DNA of 64,000 bases. Source: Paramylibacter kogurei. GTDB taxonomy: Bacteria > Pseudomonadota > Alphaproteobacteria > Rhodobacterales > Rhodobacteraceae. The DNA is taken from the NCBI RefSeq assembly GCF_002742285.1, contig NZ_MDGM01000015.1:1-64000 (forward strand), in the 5' to 3' direction. This document shows positions 56,801-64,000 of the stretch, one piece after another (position 1 is the first letter of the stretch; the number at the start of each line of letters is the position of its first letter). The position numbers and the translations under genes were made by a program. A model generated the notes under the pieces. It saw only the letters and a list, made by a program, of their open reading frames with translations. It had not been told where the DNA came from and did no database searches.

Positions 56801-57591
56801 TGGTCGATTCCGCTGCACGCGCTGTGATGGAATTGGATGAACCCGTTGATATGAACCCCGCCGCTGCGCGGTTAAAATCCGAACAAACACCAGAAGCGGC
56901 GTTTCGCGTGTTTGGATCAAAACCAGGCGCATATGGCGCTGGGTTACAGGCAATGATTGATGAACGCCTTTGGAGCGATAAGGGTGATTTGGCCGATGCC
57001 TATTTGGAATGGGGCGGTTATGCATATGGCGCCAAGGGTGACGGTGTTCGCGCACGTGGTGCGTTGGAAAATAGACTGTCACAGGTTGATGCGGTTGTGC
57101 AAAACCAAGACAACCGCGAACATGATATTTTGGACAGCGATGATTATTATCAATTTGAAGGTGGCGCCGCAGCGGCGGTATCCACGCTGCAAGGCGTCGA
57201 TCGCCCAATTTACCACAACGACCATTCACGCCCCGAACGCCCCGTCATTCGCACGCTAGACGATGAAATCGGGCGTGTGGTGCGCAGCCGCGTTGTAAAC
57301 CCTAAATGGATCGATGGTGTGAAACGCCACGGATACAAAGGCGCATTTGAAATGGCGGCTACCCTTGATTATTTATTCGCCTTTGCCGCCACAACAGGTG
57401 CGGTGAAAAACCATCATTTTGACTTGGTTGAATCTGCATTCATCGCTGATGATGACACCCGTGAATTTATCCGTGATGCCAACCCTGCTGCCCTGCGCGA
57501 AATGGCAGAGCGTTTGCAAGAAGCGATTGATCGTGGGCTTTGGATCCCCAAATCCAACAGCGCACGCGCACGGATAGAGGAGTTGTTATGA
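53899..57591 (+). CDS. cobN: Cobaltochelatase subunit CobN
   Basis: 1230 aa, the large subunit of the aerobic cobaltochelatase that inserts Co2+ into hydrogenobyrinic acid a,c-diamide with ATP hydrolysed by CobS/CobT. Conserved blocks include NYPNKDGRLANGVGLDTPA, DAIVHMGKHGNLEWLPGK, LYPFIVNDPGEGTQAKRR, TGRNFFSVDSRAVPT, WGTANMRTGGDDIAQAL and YKGAFEMAATLDYLFAFAA. ACAGGTAA precedes the ATG. CobS and CobT are not in the window. The gene overlaps the following GFA gene by 4 bp. Confidence 0.97.
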   Translation: MHLLAATAGSIDDGSEPFDLGQTPGDIVFISAADTELAALSEARAQMDTAPEMRLASLMHLQHPMSVDLHIDDCASKSKLVIARCLGGRGYWKYGLEQYAARLGAAGIAFAALPGDDKPDDELWELSTVSRDDWNALWAYMVEGGPENAANFINYAQSMLDGSEKPATASPLLRAGVYWPGAGISDIATARDAWDKNSPVVPIIFYRALVQGAGLHPINRMVKSLLRRGLNPLPIFVASLKDPVSVATLEHLFEAAKPSVIINCTSFAVGSPHQGDESAQNPLTMSAANNAPIFQAVLSASAEVAWEENLNGLSARDIAMNVALPEVDGRILSRAISFKGEAFFDQATQCPIASYRARGDRVEFVADLAARWARLRNTPTVDKKVALVLANYPNKDGRLANGVGLDTPAATVHVLDALAADGINVTDLPADSANLMEQITSGPTNWLTDRANRTGGQRLSLADYETAFATLPLALRDQINDRWGAPADDPFVGDDGFALSILQFGNAVVGIQPARGYNIDPKDTYHAPDLVPPHNYLAFYFWLRNQFQTDAIVHMGKHGNLEWLPGKAVALSDECWPEAILGPIPHLYPFIVNDPGEGTQAKRRTSAVIIDHLTPALTRAETYGPLRDLEALVDEYYEAAGVDPRRIDHIRKEILSLTSSTGIGDDVGMHGDDEETDLAKLDEYLCDLKEAQIRDGLHIFGQSPKGRLERDLVQALLRIPRGDGIGADASLQRALAADLGLDFDPLDCEMSKPWTGLRPDVLANISDDAWRSHGDTVERLELLASALLDGQQPGDWTQTNAVLELAKKSVFPIVQSCGPNELDGLLTGIRGEFVPPAPSGAPTRGRLDVLPTGRNFFSVDSRAVPTPTAWKLGWKSANLLIERHLQDQGDWPRAMLLTAWGTANMRTGGDDIAQALALMGVKPKWDSANRRVTGFEIIPITALGRPRVDVTLRVSGFFRDAFPQQMALVDSAARAVMELDEPVDMNPAAARLKSEQTPEAAFRVFGSKPGAYGAGLQAMIDERLWSDKGDLADAYLEWGGYAYGAKGDGVRARGALENRLSQVDAVVQNQDNREHDILDSDDYYQFEGGAAAAVSTLQGVDRPIYHNDHSRPERPVIRTLDDEIGRVVRSRVVNPKWIDGVKRHGYKGAFEMAATLDYLFAFAATTGAVKNHHFDLVESAFIADDDTREFIRDANPAALREMAERLQEAIDRGLWIPKSNSARARIEELL

Positions 57592-57980
57592 TGAAAGGTC
57601 ATTGTTTTTGCGGTCAAACGCGTTGGGAGTACAGCGGTGATGAAACTTGGTCATGCTATTGCCATTGTGATGATTGCCGCCGAACATGTGGCGCACCCGT
57701 CACCGCATTTATCGGTGTTCCGATTGATCGCTTTCGATGGACGGGAAAATCGCCCAAACGATACCAATCGTCATTTGGTGTGCTTCGTCATTTCTGTGAA
57801 ACTTGCGGATCACCGATGGCATTTGATGCTGAACATTACCCTGGTGAAATACATCTATATGCTGCCTCACTTGAAAATCCTGCTGATTTCAAACCCTTGT
57901 TTCACGTTCACTATGATTCAAAATTACCGTGGTTGCATCTGACGGATGATCTGCCAAAATACCCCCACTCCAAAACCTAA
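57588..57980 (+). CDS. GFA/CENP-V family zinc protein
   Basis: 130 aa. Zinc-binding cysteines in MKGHCFCGQTRW, CYCHCDDCRRTCGAP and FCETCGSPMAFD are the GFA fold signature. Family members are named for glutathione-dependent formaldehyde activation, though most have no proven activity. The start overlaps the cobN stop, with AGAGGAG just upstream. Cotranscribed with cobN and cobO; its role there is unclear. Confidence 0.88.
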   Translation: MMKGHCFCGQTRWEYSGDETWSCYCHCDDCRRTCGAPVTAFIGVPIDRFRWTGKSPKRYQSSFGVLRHFCETCGSPMAFDAEHYPGEIHLYAASLENPADFKPLFHVHYDSKLPWLHLTDDLPKYPHSKT

Positions 57981-57990
57981 AGGATTAGCG

Positions 57991-58599
57991 ATGTCAGAGG
58001 ATACCGAACGCCACGCGATGAAAATGGCCAAGAAGAAAGCCGCACGCGATAAAATCATGGCGACCAAAACCGATAAAAAGGGTTTGATCATTGTGCACAC
58101 GGGCAAGGGCAAGGGGAAATCAACCGCTGCCTTTGGGATGATTTTTCGCCATATCGCACATGGTATGCAATCCGCCGTGGTGCAATTTATCAAGGGTGGC
58201 ATGTCCACGGGTGAGCGCGATATGATCTTGGATCGTTTTGGCGATATTTGTTCATTCCACACAATGGGCGAAGGGTTCACTTGGGAAACCCAAGATAAAA
58301 CGCGCGACACCGAAATGGCACAGGCTGCGTGGGAAAAAGCCAAGGAATTGATCCGCGACCCCGCAAATTCCATGGTCTTGCTGGACGAAATTAACATCGC
58401 CATTCGTTATGATTATGTCGATATCAACGAAGTGGTTGAATTCTTGGTCGAAGAAAAACCAGAGATGACCCATGTTGTTTTGACGGGGCGTAATGCCAAG
58501 GATGAATTGATTGAAATCGCCGATTTGGTCACCGAAATGGAATTGATCAAACATCCGTTTCGATCGGGCGTGAAAGCACAAATTGGGGTTGAATATTGA
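57991..58599 (+). CDS. cobO: Corrinoid adenosyltransferase
   Basis: 202 aa. Transfers the adenosyl group of ATP to cob(I)yrinic acid a,c-diamide, after CobN has inserted cobalt. Walker A HTGKGKGKSTAAFG (about residues 36-49), AVVQFIKGGMSTGE, Walker B VLLDEINIAIRYDY and VLTGRNAKDELIEIADLVTEM. The start at 57991 follows AAAGGATTA. Normal length. It overlaps the next start (TTGA). Confidence 0.96.
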   Translation: MSEDTERHAMKMAKKKAARDKIMATKTDKKGLIIVHTGKGKGKSTAAFGMIFRHIAHGMQSAVVQFIKGGMSTGERDMILDRFGDICSFHTMGEGFTWETQDKTRDTEMAQAAWEKAKELIRDPANSMVLLDEINIAIRYDYVDINEVVEFLVEEKPEMTHVVLTGRNAKDELIEIADLVTEMELIKHPFRSGVKAQIGVEY

Positions 58600-58862
58600 G
58601 CGAAGAATCCGAAAAATCAGAGCTATCACTCCTATTGGAAGAGGTACAAAAACTGAACCGTCACCACTATGTGCGCGCGCATGACAGTTGGTGGGGATTG
58701 ATTTCGTATCAGGTTGTACGTGGATTGGCCTTTGGTTTGGGTTCCGTTGTTGGTGCAACTGTGCTGGTCTCTGTGATGGTTTACTTGCTGGGCCAACTTG
58801 ATTTCATCCCAATTCTTGGAAATTGGGCGTCGCAAATTTTGGACATCATACAACAAAGGTAA
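58596..58862 (+). CDS. Small membrane protein (DUF5665-like)
   Basis: 88 aa. Start codon TTG at 58596, overlapping the cobO stop. A helical acidic N terminus is followed by RAHDSWWGLISYQVVRGLAFGLGSVVGATVL, one or two membrane segments, and an amphipathic C terminus. It matches a family of short proteins with a conserved aromatic/Arg motif before a glycine-rich helix. Function unknown. Confidence 0.75.
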   Translation: MSEESEKSELSLLLEEVQKLNRHHYVRAHDSWWGLISYQVVRGLAFGLGSVVGATVLVSVMVYLLGQLDFIPILGNWASQILDIIQQR

Positions 58863-58865
58863 AAT

Positions 58866-59399
58866 ATGAAACTGCTTGGAATATCAGGAAGCCTGCGTAA
58901 GGGTTCACTTAATCGCAAATTAATGCACCAGGCAATCCGCCTGTTTGGGGATGCAAAGGTCACTATCGCCGATCTGAATTTGCCGCTGTATGATGGTGAT
59001 CTTGAAGAAGAACAAGGTATTCCTGACAGCGTGACATTGCTTGCCAATCAAATCGCAGCGGCGGATGCAGTCATAGTTTCATGCCCCGAATACAACCAAG
59101 GGATTTCAGGTGTGATGAAAAACGCACTGGATTGGGTAAGCCGCACGGATGGATCACCGTGGGCAAATAAGCCAGTTGCGCTTCTTGCGGCGGCGGCGGG
59201 TCGAGCGGGTGGGGCGCGCTCAAATTACGCGCTACGTTTGGCGATGGCACCGTTCAATACCAATTTGCTGCAAGGCCCTGAAATTTTGGTGGCCGGCGCT
59301 CATAATGAATTTGATGAAAACGATCAGCTGACCAGCGAGTTTTATACCAAATCGCTAACCAAGTTGATGACGGAACTTCGCGAAATTTCCAAATCTTAA
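58866..59399 (+). CDS. NADPH-dependent FMN reductase family protein
   Basis: 177 aa flavodoxin-like fold. The phosphate loop is GISGSLRKGSLNRKL and the flavin/active-site loop is CPEYNQGISGVMKNALDWVSR. Relatives reduce quinones, azo compounds or flavins. It begins 3 bp after the small membrane protein gene, so it likely ends this operon. It could provide reduced flavin for the cob(II) to cob(I) step before CobO, which is inference only. Confidence 0.9.
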   Translation: MKLLGISGSLRKGSLNRKLMHQAIRLFGDAKVTIADLNLPLYDGDLEEEQGIPDSVTLLANQIAAADAVIVSCPEYNQGISGVMKNALDWVSRTDGSPWANKPVALLAAAAGRAGGARSNYALRLAMAPFNTNLLQGPEILVAGAHNEFDENDQLTSEFYTKSLTKLMTELREISKS

Positions 59400-59400
59400 C

Positions 59401-60573
59401 TTATAAATCCAAATGGTGCTGAACGGTGAAATTCGCAGGGATATCACAGGTTGTCCCTGCAATCATATCCGCGATCATCTCTGCTGATTTATGCGCCAGA
59501 CCAAACCCGATTTTGTAACCGCCAAGCGCAGCATAAACATTGTTACAACCTGGTATGGCACCCAACATCGGAGTACGCTTTCGCGCCTTTGGTCGCAATT
59601 CCGCCCATCGTTTTTTGACGATCGCATTTTGCAACACTGGGCAAATACGTTTCGCCGATGCAATCACAAAATCCAACTTTTCATCTGTGCCGGTTGGATT
59701 ATTCCAATCGGTTTCTGATGTTGACCCCACACCAACCGTGCCATCTTCATGTGGAATAATATAGATGCCTTCTGCATTTATTTGCGGCGCATGACCCAAA
59801 TCATATTGCAACAATGCACCTTGTCCTTTGACGCCTGATCCCGTTTGCATTTCGAACTTTCGGTCAAGAAATTCAAACCCGCCGACACCAGCGGCCAGTA
59901 CAATTGCATTTGCACGAATTTCTCCCCACTGCCCCGAAACAATGGAATCTTGAACCGTTTCAACTACACAACCCATGCGTATTTCCACACCCATTTTCAT
60001 CAGTGCCGCCCGTAAAGACTGGCACGCCAATGCCGGGTAAATACGCGCAGACATTGTATCGTGAACCACGCCAAATGGGGCGGCAGACGGAGCGATTAAC
60101 GCATGGCTTTGCAACACATCCCAGCGGAATTTTCCTTGCCAAATTTCGGTTGCAGATTTTGCGCGCATTTGCGCCAAACCCAACAGGCGTTCATCTGGAA
60201 TCGGAAACACCCGCCCGATGCGCCCGTATCCAGATGAAACACCCGAACACGCATCAACGTCGCGCCAAAACGTTTCCGCCGCACATAACGCGTCGAACTG
60301 AAACTGTTTTTTCTGATTCCAGTTATCGGGCGTATGCGGCGACATCGCACCAACAATTCCACCACTTGCCCCTGCACCAATCGCATCGGACTTTTCCAAT
60401 ACAACAACCGACATTCCACGTAATGCGCAAACATACGCAGCGCATAGACCGAAAACCCCAGCCCCGACGATTGCCACATCTTTGATTTCATTGCTTGCCA
60501 AGGCGTCAAACTTTCCTAAAGTGCGCTTATTGCTTACGGCATCCAAACAAAACCAGCCAGCCCGAAATCGCAT
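59401..60573 (-). CDS. FAD-dependent oxidoreductase (DadA/glycine oxidase-like)
   Basis: About 390 aa. The dinucleotide-binding motif VAIVGAGVFGLCAAYVCALRG lies near the N terminus, followed by AIGAGASGGIVGAMSP and a C-terminal GGYKIGFGLAHKSAEMIAD, as in D-amino-acid dehydrogenase/glycine oxidase-type enzymes. The start is uncertain: ATG at 60573 lacks a good ribosome site; a TTG at 60501 (LASNEIKDVAIVGAG) would put the FAD motif at the very N terminus, as is usual. The stop is 1 bp from the end of the convergent flavin reductase gene. Confidence 0.85.
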   Translation of the reverse strand: MRFRAGWFCLDAVSNKRTLGKFDALASNEIKDVAIVGAGVFGLCAAYVCALRGMSVVVLEKSDAIGAGASGGIVGAMSPHTPDNWNQKKQFQFDALCAAETFWRDVDACSGVSSGYGRIGRVFPIPDERLLGLAQMRAKSATEIWQGKFRWDVLQSHALIAPSAAPFGVVHDTMSARIYPALACQSLRAALMKMGVEIRMGCVVETVQDSIVSGQWGEIRANAIVLAAGVGGFEFLDRKFEMQTGSGVKGQGALLQYDLGHAPQINAEGIYIIPHEDGTVGVGSTSETDWNNPTGTDEKLDFVIASAKRICPVLQNAIVKKRWAELRPKARKRTPMLGAIPGCNNVYAALGGYKIGFGLAHKSAEMIADMIAGTTCDIPANFTVQHHLDL

Positions 60574-60638
60574 TGAATAAATGCGCCTGACAGTTTTGCG
60601 CGTCAATGCCGTACACCACCCAAGCGACAGGAAATAAA

Positions 60639-61514
60639 ATGACGCGAAACGATCCAAAGCTCGGCATTTGGTTAATGATTGCCACGACATTCGTATTCGC
60701 ATTGCAAGATGGTGTTTCACGTCACTTGGCCAGCGAATATAATGTGTTGATGGTTGTCATGGTGCGTTACTGGTTTTTTGCCGCATTTGTCATTTTCATT
60801 GCACGCATACAACAAGGCAGTATTCGAAAGGCCGCCAAAACCAGCCAGCCGATATTGCAAATTTTTCGCGGGCTTTTATTGATTACCGAAATCTGTGTGA
60901 TGATTTTGGGATTTGTCTATCTTGGCCTGATCGAAAGTTATGCGGTATTCGCCGCATATCCTTTATTGATCGCTGCGCTCTCTGGCCCCATTTTGGGTGA
61001 AACCGTTGGGTGGCGGCGTTGGGCTGCGATTGGTGTTGGCTTTCTTGGCGTGTTGATAATTTTACAACCAGGTGTTCAGGTATTCAGCCCCCTTGCCTTA
61101 ATCCCACTGGCCGCCGCGTTGATGTTCGCACTTTACGGATTGCTCACGCGGTTTGCCGCACGCAAAGATACTGCCGCGACCAGCTTTTTCTGGACGGGGG
61201 TAAGTGGCACAATCGCGATCACAATGATCGGTGTGTTTTATTGGGAAAACATGACCACACCTGATTGGGCTTGGATGGCGGTTTTATGCGTGTTGGGCGC
61301 ATTGGGGCATTATCTGTTGATCAAATGTTACGAAGTTTCGGATGCCAGCACTGTACAACCGTTTGCCTATTTCCAATTGGCATTTGGCGCGGTGATCGGA
61401 TTGTTCATTTTTCACGAAGAATTACGTTTCACAACCGCACTTGGCACAACGATCATCATTTCCGCAGGTTTGTTTACCCTGTGGCGCGAAAATCGTGCCA
61501 AGGCGAAACGCTAA
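60639..61514 (+). CDS. EamA/DMT family transporter
   Basis: 291 aa, ten transmembrane helices from two EamA repeats. Start at MTRNDPKLGIWL (60639) with ACAGGAAAT upstream. Likely exporter of a small metabolite; substrate unknown. It is divergent from the FAD oxidoreductase, and its stop overlaps the stop of the convergent transglycosylase gene. Confidence 0.88.
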   Translation: MTRNDPKLGIWLMIATTFVFALQDGVSRHLASEYNVLMVVMVRYWFFAAFVIFIARIQQGSIRKAAKTSQPILQIFRGLLLITEICVMILGFVYLGLIESYAVFAAYPLLIAALSGPILGETVGWRRWAAIGVGFLGVLIILQPGVQVFSPLALIPLAAALMFALYGLLTRFAARKDTAATSFFWTGVSGTIAITMIGVFYWENMTTPDWAWMAVLCVLGALGHYLLIKCYEVSDASTVQPFAYFQLAFGAVIGLFIFHEELRFTTALGTTIIISAGLFTLWRENRAKAKR

Positions 61515-63466
61515 CCCTTTGCCAAATCCACGCTAAGCGCGACAGGTGTTGAACTTCCTGTCAGGCGTGCGCGGTACACATGCAACGATTCAATCACGCG
61601 CATGACATAATTGCGCGTTTCGGTATAGGGAATATGTTCCACCCAATCGACGACATCGACATCTTCATTGCGCGGGTCACCATATTCTTTGATCCATGCA
61701 TCTGCGCGGTGCGGCCCCGCATTATATCCCGCAAATGCCAAAACATATGACCCGTTGTATTTTTCCAGCAAACCCGCCAAATAATGTGTGCCAAGCGTTG
61801 CGTTATATTGCCAGTCTTGACCCAGTTTTTGAGTTGAATAATCAATTCCGATTTCACCCGCGACCAGTTTTGCCGTACCTGGCATAACTTGCATTAAACC
61901 ACGTGCGCCTGCATGGCTTTGTGCGTATGGGTCAAGCTCGCTTTCACGCCGTGCAATTGACATGGCAACCTCGCCATCAACCTTTGATGTAAAACTCGCT
62001 AAATCTGTGACGGGGAAATAGGGGCGTGGCAAAACGATCCCCCGTTTTGCCACCTCTTTTGCGATTCCAATTGCCACGAACGGACGGTCCATTTCCAAGG
62101 CCAGATCGGCCAGTTGCGCAGCCTCTGTTGCATCCATGGTTTCGGCCATATGCATGAAAAACTGGCGTAGCCTGTTTTGATGATCAGCATAATGAAAAAT
62201 CAACCCCGCCTGAAAAGTGGTGCTTTTAACGAACGGCGCGTCGCGCCAATCAGGCACGGTTTCTTTGCCCGATAAACTGTCATCGATTGCACCCCCCAAT
62301 TTTTCTGCGGCCAACTGACCGTAATAGGATGTTTGATGTTTCGCACCCGCCTCATATGCCACCAATGCGGCGTCATAATCGCCCATTGCCTCATATGCGC
62401 GGCCTTTCCAATATCCGGCACGACCCAAGCTGATTGGCGATGCCACGGCGGTTTGAAAATTGTTAAAATGCTGCAACGCCTTTTGTGGGCTGTTCAAAAA
62501 TCGAAGCGCAAGATACCCTGACAGCCATTCCAAATCCGCATAATCGTCACCTGTGAATACGCCATGATTGCTGGCCAAAACATAGGCCGCGGCATGATCA
62601 CCTGATCGCATCGCACGGCGCGCAAAACCACGACGACGTGGTGTCCATTCTTCTGCGCGGCCCAGTTTTTTTGGGTCTTTGGATTGTTCTAAAATCATTT
62701 GCTGTGCGTCGTCCCAGCGCCCCTTTGCAATCCGCCACAAGAACCGCTCGAATGTAAGCCCTGCATCATTTTGCAATCGTGCTGGTACGGCGGCGATCAG
62801 CGTATCAACGTTTTTGTCAACGCGGCGCAAACCGATACGTGCCTTGGCCAGTTTTTGCATGTCAGCACCGACCAGTGGCAACATCGCCGTTGCTTCGTTG
62901 GTCCAGCCTTTCCACAAAAGATTTTCCAACCGATCCAAATGTTTGGATTTCAACACGGATGGGTATCGCGATAAAAACGCCTCTTGTTCCTCGCCATTCA
63001 ACGACAGATCAAGCCAAGCGCGAACAATTTCTCGATGCGCTGCATCATTGTTCTCTTGGGCTGCATATGCCTCTGCTAAACGCAAGGCACCTTTGCCTGT
63101 TTGTGGCAATTCTGTTTCGAAGAAGCTTCGGATTTGCGTGGGTGAATCGCGATGGGGAATCGACGCTTCACCTTTGCGCCGCAATAGCTTCAAACCCGGC
63201 CAATCACCGTTTCGAGCAACGAAATTTTGATAGTCATCCCAACCACCTTCGCCTGCACGTAATCGCTGCCATTCGACGATATCCTTGGCAACAGGATCAT
63301 CCATTGATTGACGCAGGGTATCAACCTGTTCCCAATCTTTCTGAGCAGCAGAAATCAGCGCATCGGCCAGCAACTGACCGTTGCGTTCCGTGGTGTCTGC
63401 CAGCGCAATCGTGTTGTATGTGCATACAATGGCACACGCCAGAATCGCGAAAACCCTATTTTTCAT
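61511..63466 (-). CDS. Soluble lytic murein transglycosylase (Slt family)
   Basis: 651 aa. Signal peptide (MKNRVFAILACAIVCTYNTIALA), a long alpha-helical superhelical U-domain (about residues 30-440), then the catalytic SLT domain with Glu in SIARRESELDPYAQSHAGARGLMQVMPGTA and NATLGTHYLAGLL, AFAGYNAGPHRADAW. It cleaves the glycan backbone in the periplasm. The start at 63466 follows GCAGGCAAA; the frame extends 25 codons upstream without support. Confidence 0.93.
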   Translation of the reverse strand: MKNRVFAILACAIVCTYNTIALADTTERNGQLLADALISAAQKDWEQVDTLRQSMDDPVAKDIVEWQRLRAGEGGWDDYQNFVARNGDWPGLKLLRRKGEASIPHRDSPTQIRSFFETELPQTGKGALRLAEAYAAQENNDAAHREIVRAWLDLSLNGEEQEAFLSRYPSVLKSKHLDRLENLLWKGWTNEATAMLPLVGADMQKLAKARIGLRRVDKNVDTLIAAVPARLQNDAGLTFERFLWRIAKGRWDDAQQMILEQSKDPKKLGRAEEWTPRRRGFARRAMRSGDHAAAYVLASNHGVFTGDDYADLEWLSGYLALRFLNSPQKALQHFNNFQTAVASPISLGRAGYWKGRAYEAMGDYDAALVAYEAGAKHQTSYYGQLAAEKLGGAIDDSLSGKETVPDWRDAPFVKSTTFQAGLIFHYADHQNRLRQFFMHMAETMDATEAAQLADLALEMDRPFVAIGIAKEVAKRGIVLPRPYFPVTDLASFTSKVDGEVAMSIARRESELDPYAQSHAGARGLMQVMPGTAKLVAGEIGIDYSTQKLGQDWQYNATLGTHYLAGLLEKYNGSYVLAFAGYNAGPHRADAWIKEYGDPRNEDVDVVDWVEHIPYTETRNYVMRVIESLHVYRARLTGSSTPVALSVDLAKG

Positions 63467-63614
63467 TGTTTGCCTGCCCTCAAGTCGTGGCAAAATAGAC
63501 GAAACCTGTGCCAAATCATACCCAGAACTTGGCAATCGCATTTTTGCCCGTTACCTTTGCGCAGTTTCACGCTATTAGGGCGGCGACTCAAATCAACTTT
63601 CAGGGAGCACGAAA

Positions 63615-64000
63615 ATGTTCAAAGGTTCTATGCCAGCACTTATCACGCCAATGTCCAATGGGCTTGTGGATGATAAGGCCCTGAAACAATTGGTTGAATG
63701 GCATATTGCCGAAGGTACGCATGGGCTGGTTCCTGTGGGCACTACAGGCGAAAGCCCAACATTGAGCCATGACGAACATCAACATGTTATTCGCGTGGTT
63801 GTTGAAACCGCCGCAGGGCGTATTCCTGTTATCGCGGGCGCAGGTTCAAATAACACTGCCGAGGCTATCAGCCTTTTGCAATTCGCCAAAGATGTGGGTG
63901 CGGATGCTGGATTGGTTGTAACCCCATATTACAACAAGCCAACTCAGGCAGGATTGATCGCGCATTACACGGCGTTAAACGAAGTTGGCCTGCCGATTAT
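63615..64000 (+). CDS. dapA: 4-hydroxy-tetrahydrodipicolinate synthase (5' part)
   Basis: The first 128 codons of a gene cut by the window edge. The N terminus [13 protein letters not shown], then [19 protein letters not shown] (substrate-binding Thr-Thr), [14 protein letters not shown] and the catalytic tyrosine in [14 protein letters not shown] are the DapA hallmarks. It condenses pyruvate and aspartate semialdehyde, the first step of the lysine/DAP branch. AGGGAG precedes the ATG. Divergent from the Slt gene. Confidence 0.97.
   Translation, partial: MFKGSMPALITPMSNGLVDDKALKQLVEWHIAEGTHGLVPVGTTGESPTLSHDEHQHVIRVVVETAAGRIPVIAGAGSNNTAEAISLLQFAKDVGADAGLVVTPYYNKPTQAGLIAHYTALNEVGLPI

Overview
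The window looks like a chromosomal segment of a Rhodobacterales (Rhodobacteraceae / roseobacter-type) alphaproteobacterium with unusually modest, AT-leaning base composition for that order. The evidence is gene content and order: rsmB, heparinase-like gene, purH, lspA, DUF3035 lipoprotein and two M16 peptidases on one strand; dapB, rbfA and truB; a B12 riboswitch in front of hupE-cobW-cobN-cobO; an SDHAF4-type small protein; and the short intergenic element TATCCTCGCCGAAGGCAT. No placement below family level is claimed. No prophage, insertion sequence, CRISPR array or rRNA operon was seen.

Layout. 1-9.5 kb: periplasmic methionine sulfoxide reductase MsrPQ, a membrane-anchored glutamate-synthase-domain protein, ClpB with a possible heat-shock promoter, PyrF, DNA polymerase IV with an added zinc ribbon, and an N-formylglutamate amidohydrolase. 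9.5-9.9 kb: tRNA-Val(GAC) and rpmJ. 10-26 kb: a long minus-strand block with a lone molybdenum formate dehydrogenase alpha subunit, a DUF3422 protein, rmuC, mutL, an M16 protease pair, a lipoprotein, lspA, purH, a heparinase-II/III-like protein and rsmB. 26-32.5 kb: DUF1674/SDHAF4, a secreted protein of unknown function, dapB, rbfA, a sulfotransferase-like gene wedged before truB, DUF1643, a secreted hydrolase and a drug/metabolite exporter. 32.5-35.7 kb: rpsO, pnp with a highly structured leader, and a structured small RNA that resembles 6S RNA. 35.6-37.6 kb: an AT-rich possible BECR-fold nuclease, a small membrane protein, a RidA protein and a GAF-type free methionine-R-sulfoxide reductase.

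37.6-43 kb: a sn-glycerol-3-phosphate uptake operon ugpBAEC ending in an endonuclease/exonuclease/phosphatase-family gene. It is preceded by two sets of repeats with an exact 11-bp period that look like PhoB boxes, which suggests a phosphate-starvation module that imports, and perhaps also hydrolyses, glycerophosphodiesters. 43-50.8 kb: 1-Cys peroxiredoxin, TauE/SafE permease, aldehyde dehydrogenase, MltB-type transglycosylase, SMC. 51-58.9 kb: cobalamin riboswitch, HupE (likely cobalt uptake), CobW (His-rich metallochaperone GTPase), an acetyltransferase, a YjzC-like small protein on the opposite strand, CobN, a GFA/CENP-V protein and CobO. Together these form a B12-repressed cobalt acquisition and insertion unit. 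58.6-64 kb: small membrane protein, flavin reductase, FAD oxidoreductase, a second EamA transporter, a soluble lytic transglycosylase and the start of dapA.

The features judged most worth following up are the 6S-like RNA with the nuclease-like gene overlapping its terminator, the putative PhoB box arrays with the phosphodiesterase-family gene in the ugp operon, the multi-hairpin pnp leader, and the Shine-Dalgarno-sequestering stem downstream of the B12 aptamer. All assignments are by eye from sequence and family knowledge; no database search was run.
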